Source of the DNA: Sulfurimonas sp.
GTDB taxonomy: Bacteria; Campylobacterota; Campylobacteria; Campylobacterales; Sulfurimonadaceae
Length of the DNA stretch: 6,756 nucleotides
Reading direction: 5' to 3'
Assembly: GCA_027011725.1 (NCBI GenBank)
Contig: JALUZQ010000214.1
Span: 1-6,756 of the forward strand
Part shown: piece after piece, positions 1 through 5,806 of the stretch
Position numbering within the stretch: position 1 is the stretch's first letter
How the letters are laid out: each line of letters starts with the position of its first letter
Program-made: the position numbers and the translations under genes
Notes under the pieces: model-generated
What the model was told of the DNA's origin: nothing
Databases searched by the model: none
What the model saw: the letters and a program-made list of their open reading frames with translations, nothing else

Positions 1-3
1 GAG

Positions 4-9
4 AAGGAG
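4..9 (+). promoter_or_regulatory. Ribosome binding site of the CARDB-protein gene
   Basis: An AAGGAG core lies six bases before the ATG at 16, which is ideal Shine-Dalgarno spacing and fixes that start. Only 15 bases precede the gene in this window, so its promoter is not visible. Confidence 0.8.
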
Positions 10-15
10 TATATT

Positions 16-849
16 ATGTTCAAGAAGATTTTATTATTACTATGTATGGGAATTATAACGGTTGGATTTGCAAGTTCGGATTATGACAGAGACATTACAG
101 TAAAAGACCAAAGTAGAAACGAGAAGGTTAAAACTGTCTTTCGCGAGATGATGGATAGATATGAAGAGAAGGACTTGGATGGTTTTTTCTCATATGTCTC
201 TGAAGACAGATTCTTACAGGATTATATGCTTTTTTATGAGGCTATAGAGAAAGACATGCGTGAATATGACACGCTGAGTATTGACACTTGGGTTGATAAA
301 ATAACAGAAGATGGTGTAAAAAGATTTTTGTATGTCAAATGGGAAAAGAGATATGACAAAGTGGATAGTGATACACAGATACAAAAACTCGGCTATTCAC
401 GATTTTTATTTGACGAAATAAACGGGAAATACAAGCTTATAGGACTTGCAGGCAATAACTTTTGGGGAGAGAGTCTGCCAGAATGGAGAGAAGAAGTTCC
501 TCAGATTGCTGGGCAAGAGCCAGAACAAACGTCAGGAGAGCTATCGACTGCTTTACCTGATTTAGTGGTTGTAAATGTAACGTGTACTGGCACATCAATC
601 GCGACAATAACATTTTCACTGAAAAATATAGGACAAGGAGCGACACAAAGTGGTTCTATAGAATGGAGTGCCACAAATGGACCTGATAATGGCTCTGGAG
701 CATACGCATCAGATTTACAGGCAGGAGAAACAAGTTCCCAAATTACGTGGATAGATAGTTTTTATGGTTGTAGTTCCGGTACTGTTACTGTTGATCCAAA
801 TGATTTAATACAAGAGTCTGATGAAAGTAATAATCAGACTAATTTTTAA
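16..849 (+). CDS. Secreted NTF2-like/CARDB-domain protein
   Basis: This is a 277-residue exported protein. Residues 1-19 form a signal peptide: a Lys pair, a Leu/Ile-rich core and a likely cut after Gly-Phe-Ala. Residues about 36-150 are mixed alpha/beta with a 'MMDRYEEKDLDGFFSYVSED' opening and a later Val-Lys-Trp-Glu/Gly-Tyr-Ser strand pair, which resembles the NTF2/SnoaL-like fold (inferred). A Glu/Pro/Ser-rich linker (about 151-179) leads to a CARDB domain at about 180-275. That domain has the typical 'PDLVV' entry strand, the 'SLKNIGQG' turn and the closing 'IQESDESNN' motif. CARDB domains are Ig-like adhesion or scaffold modules. Cys190 and Cys252 lie within the domain and could form a disulfide. 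The first gene of the cluster, it ends 16 bases before the beta-barrel gene. A surface or periplasmic binding role is likely, but the ligand is unknown. Confidence 0.85.
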   Translation: MFKKILLLLCMGIITVGFASSDYDRDITVKDQSRNEKVKTVFREMMDRYEEKDLDGFFSYVSEDRFLQDYMLFYEAIEKDMREYDTLSIDTWVDKITEDGVKRFLYVKWEKRYDKVDSDTQIQKLGYSRFLFDEINGKYKLIGLAGNNFWGESLPEWREEVPQIAGQEPEQTSGELSTALPDLVVVNVTCTGTSIATITFSLKNIGQGATQSGSIEWSATNGPDNGSGAYASDLQAGETSSQITWIDSFYGCSSGTVTVDPNDLIQESDESNNQTNF

Positions 850-850
850 A

Positions 851-861
851 GGGGGGGGGAG
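851..861 (+). promoter_or_regulatory. Poly-G (G9) ribosome binding site
   Basis: An uninterrupted run of nine G (851-859) followed by A-G forms the Shine-Dalgarno sequence of the beta-barrel gene, four bases before the ATG at 866. The run starts one base after the TAA of the upstream gene. Poly-G tracts are well known as slippage-prone phase-variation sites in Campylobacter. Here the tract is outside both reading frames, so any effect would be on translation initiation or mRNA structure. Confidence 0.7.
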
Positions 862-865
862 TAAG

Positions 866-2446
866 ATGAAAAAATTACTACTTCCTATAATGGTAGTTTC
901 ATCTCTGTACGCTCAAGCTACTAAAAGCAGTGATGAATGGAGTGCGAGTGGACGATTGAATGCGTACCTGCAAAACATCAATGTTGTAGGAAATGATTCT
1001 GCAAACAGAGATGGGACGACACATAATGAAGAGCTCTCTTTACACGCAAAAGGTGGTGTAAAAGATGGTGTCGCCGGAGTTGATCTACGTGTGAGAGGAA
1101 CAAATGATAAACGTATTCAAAAAGATGGTGCGACAATCTTGTACCTGCATACTTATTATAAAGATAAAGCATGGAATCTTGAAGCAGGTGATGTCGCTTC
1201 TTCTCTTAACCCTTATGTCTTCTCTGCAAGTTTAAAGGGTGCAAAAGCAGAGTACAGATCGTTAGAGAAAAAAGATACTTTGAACTACGCCATCATAGCG
1301 GGTGTGAAAAAAGCGGCGTGGAGAGATTTTTACTATGCTGATGCTAACGAAGCACCCTCCGCACAATCAGGTGCTTTTGCCGTGACATATCTGCATGAGA
1401 GAGCAAAAGAGATACGATTGAGTGCTGCAGCCTACAAAGATGACTTGGATTCCGGTGGTGCAGATGCACGTATAGATGGGAAAAAAGGCTATACCTTTGG
1501 GCTTGATGGAAAATGGAGATTTAACAAGTATGTGACGCTTAAAGGGTATGGAGCCTATGCAACAGGTACTCAGAATCTGCGTGCAAATGCTCCGTATCAC
1601 GGAGCGGGAGCAGTGACATTGAAACTCTTTACCCGTCCTGTGCTCAGATCTCTCAAAAGTAATTTTATCTACCAGCGGGTAAGTGCGAAATATATTCAAT
1701 TTCAAGGAACAGGTCCACAAGACAAAGAGGCATTTGAAAATGCAAATGAGTGGAGAATCAATAAGCAGTTCAAAGCGCGCTTGAATCTCAAAGCGACACG
1801 AGATAATGTAGATAATGACGATCTTAATGCTACGCAGAAGATTTATTATGAGCAGGTAATGCTCTCGTATTATCCTGAGTTTATAAAAAGAGCCAATGTC
1901 GATATGCGTTTTTCAAACAAAGATGTAAAAGGTAGAGGTGCTGACGATAACCAGTACATTGCAAGTATAAATATGCTTGTAAGAAGCCGCAGTGGACTCA
2001 GATATGGTGGTGGCTATGAGTACACACATGCATTAGATAAGAACTCTACAGCTACATCATCAAAACAGATCATAAATAACTATAATGTTTTAGTAGGGTA
2101 TAAAGCACATCTTTCAAAAGTTCGATCTTACAGAGTTAGCTGTAAACTGAGTTATCGTTTCATATTTGATGCACAAGATACAGTAGGAGTAAAGCTTGAT
2201 GCAGGTTACACGCATAACAAACGTCTCTCTGCAGACTTTTATTATCTACTTAACAATACAGACAGAGTGGCGCAGAACGATACGAAAAACAGTACCTATC
2301 AACTGCGTGGGACGTATAAGCTTGATGCTAAAGGCAGAGATGTCGTGCGTCTGTTGTTAGAGAAACGTGATGTTAATGTCGATAATGACGTAGCGAACAG
2401 TTATGATGAGTATATTCAAAAGATATCACTTGTTATGAATTTTTAA
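866..2446 (+). CDS. Outer-membrane beta-barrel protein
   Basis: This is a predicted 526-residue outer-membrane protein. The start at 866 is chosen over an in-frame ATG at 821 because it directly follows a strong Shine-Dalgarno sequence and opens with a clean signal peptide (MKKLLLPIMVVSSLYA, cut before Gln17). The 821 start would overlap the upstream gene and add 15 residues before the signal. The mature part is rich in alternating polar/hydrophobic stretches with Tyr, Arg and Gly (for example the 'YGGGYEYTHAL' and 'LSADFYYLLN' strands). It ends in 'ISLVMNF', the C-terminal Phe signature recognised by the Bam machinery. Residues 108-131 (Gly-Asp-Val ... 'SLKGAKAEYR') form a distinctive segment recalling GD-containing strands of large barrels. 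I cannot name the family. It could be a porin or an export channel for its exported neighbours; the latter is inference. The next gene follows after 12 bases. Confidence 0.82.
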   Translation: MKKLLLPIMVVSSLYAQATKSSDEWSASGRLNAYLQNINVVGNDSANRDGTTHNEELSLHAKGGVKDGVAGVDLRVRGTNDKRIQKDGATILYLHTYYKDKAWNLEAGDVASSLNPYVFSASLKGAKAEYRSLEKKDTLNYAIIAGVKKAAWRDFYYADANEAPSAQSGAFAVTYLHERAKEIRLSAAAYKDDLDSGGADARIDGKKGYTFGLDGKWRFNKYVTLKGYGAYATGTQNLRANAPYHGAGAVTLKLFTRPVLRSLKSNFIYQRVSAKYIQFQGTGPQDKEAFENANEWRINKQFKARLNLKATRDNVDNDDLNATQKIYYEQVMLSYYPEFIKRANVDMRFSNKDVKGRGADDNQYIASINMLVRSRSGLRYGGGYEYTHALDKNSTATSSKQIINNYNVLVGYKAHLSKVRSYRVSCKLSYRFIFDAQDTVGVKLDAGYTHNKRLSADFYYLLNNTDRVAQNDTKNSTYQLRGTYKLDAKGRDVVRLLLEKRDVNVDNDVANSYDEYIQKISLVMNF

Positions 2447-2447
2447 A

Positions 2448-2452
2448 AGGGG
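2448..2452 (+). promoter_or_regulatory. Ribosome binding site of the small secreted protein gene
   Basis: An AGGGG core lies six bases before the ATG at 2459. It begins two bases after the TAA of the barrel gene, so the two genes are tightly linked and probably on one transcript. Confidence 0.65.
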
Positions 2453-2458
2453 TTTGAG

Positions 2459-2947
2459 ATGAAAAGGAGAAATTTGTTTATGGCAGTTGCCTTATTGATG
2501 TTTGGTTTGAATTTAGAGGCTAAAAGCTTGACAGCTACAACACCGGTAGCACCTAGCGAGGTTAAGAGTAGTCAGCATGCTGAAGGACGTACGCAATTTG
2601 TCTTGAATGTTCCTGTTAATATTTATATGCCAGTCAACACCCCTGTTAAATATAGGCTGACGAGAGGCAACAACACTTATAGTGGTGTAACAACTGGAAA
2701 GAGCCTTGTGTGTTATTTGACTAACAAAAATAGTGAGCCGATAAATGCCAAAGAGGTTGAGTTACATGATGGACGTTATACAGTTCATTTTGAATTTAAA
2801 GGAATGTCTAATCATACCGTACAAAGAATCACAGAATATAGGTGTTGGGTTAATGTTGAACTTAAAGAGAGTTCACACCCTAAAGTTGCAGCTTGGCTAC
2901 TCCTTTCAGAACATTCACAAGGATATATTCGAGGTTCCTTAAAATAA
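2459..2947 (+). CDS. Small secreted protein of unknown function
   Basis: This is a 162-residue protein whose family I do not recognise. Residues 1-21 are a signal peptide: Lys-Arg-Arg, a hydrophobic core and a likely cut after Leu-Glu-Ala. A Thr/Pro/Ser-rich stretch (about 24-45) follows. Residues about 46-155 then look beta-rich, with alternating hydrophobic strands ('FVLNVPVNIYMPVNTPVKYRL', shortened here to its pattern, and 'RYTVHFEFKG'). The only cysteines, Cys85 and Cys129, are well placed for a periplasmic disulfide. It has no membrane segment after the signal and does not end in Phe, so a soluble periplasmic or surface-associated protein is more likely than a barrel. The TAA stop directly abuts the ATG of the FecR-domain gene, which suggests translational coupling and a related role. 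It might be an accessory subunit or chaperone of that protein (inference). Confidence 0.75.
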   Translation: MKRRNLFMAVALLMFGLNLEAKSLTATTPVAPSEVKSSQHAEGRTQFVLNVPVNIYMPVNTPVKYRLTRGNNTYSGVTTGKSLVCYLTNKNSEPINAKEVELHDGRYTVHFEFKGMSNHTVQRITEYRCWVNVELKESSHPKVAAWLLLSEHSQGYIRGSLK

Positions 2948-5794
2948 ATGCGTTTTTTCCTTCTGACTCTTTTTTTGAGCACGCTTCTTTTTGGAAACAT
3001 TGCCACAGTGGTTGACAGCATCGGCTCTTCCACACTCTTTCGAGCAGGGAAGAGTTATGCTGTGACACCAAAACAAGCACTCCAAGAGCATGATAAAATA
3101 GTGACAGGAGAGGATGCAAAGGTAAAGATATTTTTTCAAGACAATACAGCAGTATCGCTTGGAAAGAGAACAACATTTGAGATAGATAAGTATCTTTTCG
3201 ATGCAACGCCAAAGTCAAATGTAAAATTCAGTGTTGCAAAAGGATTTTTTAAGACGGTAACGGGGCGCATTGGAAAAATAGCACCAAATCGCTTCAAACT
3301 TAAAACAAAAAATGCAACCATTGGGATCCGAGGGACTGTTTTTGCCGCTTATGTCACGGCACAAAAAGATGATGTATTTTGTACAGATGGTAAGATCATG
3401 ATTTTTACATCAGCTGGTGAAGTGGGTGTCGATGCCGGCAAGCGAGCAGATGTCAGAGCAGGAGTAAAGCCTCATGTTGTGACATATACTCAGGCGCAAA
3501 AAGAGGAGATGCTTAAAAAATCGGGTTGGAAAAGTGGTAAATCACTCAAAGAACTCATAGCCTACATAAAAGCAAACTTCAAAGAACCACTTCGTAGTCA
3601 ACTCCTTGCAACGATTAGAAATATTTTGAAAAAAGACAGTGACAGCCGCAAAGTATTTCTTCCAGCAACGAAGAAGCAGTGGGAAAATGCAGATGATATT
3701 GGCTTTATCGATGAACTCACGCTCAATGGAAGAGAATTTGACTCTCTTAATGAGAGAGAGATAGAGTTTTATCCTGAAGATCTAGAAGATGGCAGGGTAG
3801 TTGTGAAAGGAATTTTGGAAAGTGAAGATGCAAAGATCCCGCTCTCTTCTTTGTATGTTGAGGTAAGTACGGATGGCGGCAGCACTTGGAAAAGAGCGAA
3901 AGGACATGCTGAATGGGAATTTAGTTTTACTCCTGAGTTTGAAAAAACCTACGAGTTTGGCTTGAGAGTTGTACAAGAAAAAACACTTGCCTCACCTCAC
4001 GCAGCAGATCTTTTGGTATTTGAAGAGCTCAATAAAGATATCAATCCTGCCTATCTGAATGATTTTGACAAGGGTGTAAAGCTTAATGATAAAAGTATTC
4101 ACTCATTACCGGCTAAAGTTATAACAACCAAACCAATTGTCGTGAAGTTCAAATCATTTGGACAAAAAGTTATAACAACCGAACCTATTGTTGTGAAGTT
4201 CAAATCGTTTGCACAAAAGGTCATAACTACCGAGCCTATTGTTGTGAAGTTCAAGTCATTTGGACAGAAGGTTATAACAACTGAGCCAATTATAGTGAAA
4301 TTTAAATCATTAGGACAAAAGGTCATTACAACTGACCCAATCATTGTGAAGTTTAAATCGTTTGCACAAAAAGTCATTGCAACCGAGCCAATTGTTGTAA
4401 AATTTAAAGCTACACCTCGTGACGATCTCAAAAGAACTGTACCGAATGTGGAAAAAGATAGATCAAAACTCTCTCCAAGCAGTGATAAATTAGACAGAGA
4501 ACTACCAACAGCGAAACGTTATAAAGACAATAAACGAAGTTCTAAGCAACAAACTGGAGGGAAAAATCCTACTCAAAAAGAGTATAGAAATAACGGTGTT
4601 AATTTTGATAAGAAAAATTTACCTGTAGAGCATAAAAAAGTAGATAAAGAACATTTGCCAGGTACCCATGGAGGCAATTCGCCTTCTGGAAATTTACCAG
4701 GTAACGTTGCTATACCTGATGCACATACAGGAGATGCACACACAGATGTTGACATGAACAATCCAGGAAGTTTTGATGGAACTTCTCCTGCCGGCAGTGG
4801 TATGAAAGATGGGATGTTTGGACAAGAAGCTGCCGATTGGGAAAGCGAAGTGGGAAGTAATCATCATGGATGGAATGATATGAACTCACAATCAAAATAT
4901 TATCAAATGATAGGAGCAGGAGATGTCGCTCCTCACATGGCAGGAAAGGATACATTGGATTGGGAGAAAAAACATGGTTTCCATAATAGTAAATATATGG
5001 AAGATACTATGACAAATACTCCCGTTCATGCTTCCTCTTATTTGAAAGAAGGAGAAAAACTAAGTCATAATAGCGATGAAGATGATGCTCCGGATGGAGA
5101 GACAAAAGCTGCAGACGATACATCTTCGGATGGAGGCTTGACTGATCCTGAAGGGGATGATGCGGCTACAGACTACGCTCATAGTGAGGATGCGTACGAT
5201 GATGATCCATATGGGTTTAAAAAAGACAGAAGTGGAGAAGATGAAGATAGTAGTGATGATTCATCAACTGATAATTCAGACTCTGATCAGGACGATGACA
5301 GCTCAACTGACAACAGTGATGATTCTGAAGATGAGAGTTCAACTGACAATAGCGATGATTCTAATGATGACAAAGATAAAGACAAAAAGAAAAAAGAGAA
5401 AGAGAAAAAAGAAAAACAAGATGGTGATGACGAAAGTTCATTTGGACAAGGTGGTGAAGCAGGTGGTAGCGGAAATGTAGATCCTGCAGAGAGTGGATAT
5501 GCTCCTACTCATATGACAGGGAAACAAGCTGCTGCTATGGAAAAAACCAAAGGTCTTATGAAAAATGGTGTAGGGTATGTTGGTGGAAAAGCAGGTGGTA
5601 GTGGAGACGGGAGAGTTGATAATCATGATAAAGGAAATGGTGTAGTTGTAGTTGGTGGTGGTGGACAAGATAACCCTAATGATGACTCAGACGATGGACA
5701 ACTACACTATAGTGGAAGCAGTGTAGTAGGTGGTAAAGTAAAAATAACTAAAAAAGAGCAAGCGGGTGGCAATGTTCATGTTAACGATCATTAG
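2948..5794 (+). CDS. FecR-domain repeat protein with long disordered tail
   Basis: This is a 948-residue exported protein. Residues 1-16 are a signal peptide ending Leu-Phe-Gly. Residues about 18-175 form a FecR domain: 'KIFFQDNTAVSLGKRTTFEI', then 'GFFKTVTGRIGK' and the hallmark 'KTKNATIGIRGTVF'. Unlike true FecR it has no cytoplasmic anti-sigma segment and no internal membrane helix, and no sigma factor lies nearby. A helical stretch (about 183-230) leads to a beta-sandwich-like region (about 250-360) with one Asp box, 'STDGGSTW' at 307-314. Six 17-residue tandem repeats span 390-487. The rest is low-complexity: basic/Gln-rich (490-570), Gly/His/Asp-rich (570-700), very acidic (706-808), Lys-rich (809-823) and Gly-rich to the end. 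The start abuts the previous stop, with only a distant GAGG (2931-2934), so translation is probably coupled. A CHASE2 gene follows after 12 bases, a recurrent FecR-domain partner. A periplasmic or surface ligand-sensing or structural role is likely. Confidence 0.88.
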   Translation: MRFFLLTLFLSTLLFGNIATVVDSIGSSTLFRAGKSYAVTPKQALQEHDKIVTGEDAKVKIFFQDNTAVSLGKRTTFEIDKYLFDATPKSNVKFSVAKGFFKTVTGRIGKIAPNRFKLKTKNATIGIRGTVFAAYVTAQKDDVFCTDGKIMIFTSAGEVGVDAGKRADVRAGVKPHVVTYTQAQKEEMLKKSGWKSGKSLKELIAYIKANFKEPLRSQLLATIRNILKKDSDSRKVFLPATKKQWENADDIGFIDELTLNGREFDSLNEREIEFYPEDLEDGRVVVKGILESEDAKIPLSSLYVEVSTDGGSTWKRAKGHAEWEFSFTPEFEKTYEFGLRVVQEKTLASPHAADLLVFEELNKDINPAYLNDFDKGVKLNDKSIHSLPAKVITTKPIVVKFKSFGQKVITTEPIVVKFKSFAQKVITTEPIVVKFKSFGQKVITTEPIIVKFKSLGQKVITTDPIIVKFKSFAQKVIATEPIVVKFKATPRDDLKRTVPNVEKDRSKLSPSSDKLDRELPTAKRYKDNKRSSKQQTGGKNPTQKEYRNNGVNFDKKNLPVEHKKVDKEHLPGTHGGNSPSGNLPGNVAIPDAHTGDAHTDVDMNNPGSFDGTSPAGSGMKDGMFGQEAADWESEVGSNHHGWNDMNSQSKYYQMIGAGDVAPHMAGKDTLDWEKKHGFHNSKYMEDTMTNTPVHASSYLKEGEKLSHNSDEDDAPDGETKAADDTSSDGGLTDPEGDDAATDYAHSEDAYDDDPYGFKKDRSGEDEDSSDDSSTDNSDSDQDDDSSTDNSDDSEDESSTDNSDDSNDDKDKDKKKKEKEKKEKQDGDDESSFGQGGEAGGSGNVDPAESGYAPTHMTGKQAAAMEKTKGLMKNGVGYVGGKAGGSGDGRVDNHDKGNGVVVVGGGGQDNPNDDSDDGQLHYSGSSVVGGKVKITKKEQAGGNVHVNDH
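4115..4408 (+). repeat. Six tandem 51-bp (17-residue) repeats
   Basis: Units begin at 4115, 4166, 4217, 4268, 4319 and 4370; the last is cut to 39 bases. Each encodes a variant of 'KVITTEPIVVKFKSFGQ'. The Gly/Ala before the final Gln alternates (G, A, G, G, A). Most base differences between units are synonymous (AAA/AAG, GTT/GTC, TTC/TTT), so the peptide is more conserved than the DNA. The alternating hydrophobic pattern predicts one or two beta strands per unit, as in a small beta-sheet or solenoid array. The absence of stops on the opposite strand here creates a spurious antisense reading frame. Confidence 0.95.
4814..5554 (+). repeat. Three dispersed copies of a Met-Gly...Trp-Glu...Gly peptide motif
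   Basis: Within the tail of the FecR-domain protein, residues 623-636, 664-677 and 856-869 (bases 4814-4855, 4937-4978 and 5513-5554) fit M-x-G-[QK]-x3-[DA]-[WM]-E-x3-G. Copies two and three are also preceded by Ala-Pro-(Thr)-His. The copies stand out from the low-complexity sequence around them and may be short binding motifs. They are degenerate, so common origin is likely but not certain. Confidence 0.6.
5063..5416 (+). repeat. Acidic Ser/Asp low-complexity block with Lys-rich end
   Basis: Residues about 706-808 of the FecR-domain protein are dominated by Asp, Glu and Ser. They include three near-identical 'SSTDNSD' units at 5261, 5300 and 5336, spaced 13 and then 12 residues. Residues 809-823 switch abruptly to Lys/Glu ('KDKDKKKKEKEKKEK'). 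The composition implies disorder and possible divalent-cation binding. The short units are of a kind that readily gains or loses copies. Confidence 0.85.
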
Positions 5795-5798
5795 AGAG
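5794..5798 (+). promoter_or_regulatory. Ribosome binding site deciding the TTG start of the CHASE2 gene
   Basis: GAGAG overlaps the TAG stop of the FecR-domain gene and lies eight bases before TTG 5807. No in-frame ATG occurs until 6233, far inside the CHASE2 domain. This modest Shine-Dalgarno sequence therefore supports the TTG start. Confidence 0.6.
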
Positions 5799-5806
5799 TT
5801 GCTTAT

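Noticed and set aside
821..865. Upstream ATG at 821 as the start of the beta-barrel gene
   Set aside because: It would put 15 residues before a clean signal peptide, overlaps the CARDB gene, and has no better ribosome site than the G-rich one before 866.
2528..2533. TTGACA as a -35 promoter element inside the small secreted gene
   Set aside because: No acceptable -10 box lies 16-18 bases downstream. Similar TTGACA matches at 3012 and 4065 also lack a good partner.
2948..3480. Classical FecI/FecR iron-signalling regulator
   Set aside because: There is a signal peptide in place of a cytoplasmic anti-sigma segment, no central membrane helix, no sigma factor gene and no TonB-box protein next to it.
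4099..4431. 110-residue antisense reading frame over the tandem repeats
   Set aside because: It is a shadow: the 51-bp period is divisible by three, so a stop-free frame in one unit is stop-free in all. There is no ribosome site and its repeats only mirror the sense repeats.
5157..5480. 107-residue Met/Lys/Thr-rich frame on the + strand
   Set aside because: It is a frame-shifted reading of the GAT/GAA-rich acidic block; the composition is an artefact and the FecR frame is clearly the coding one.
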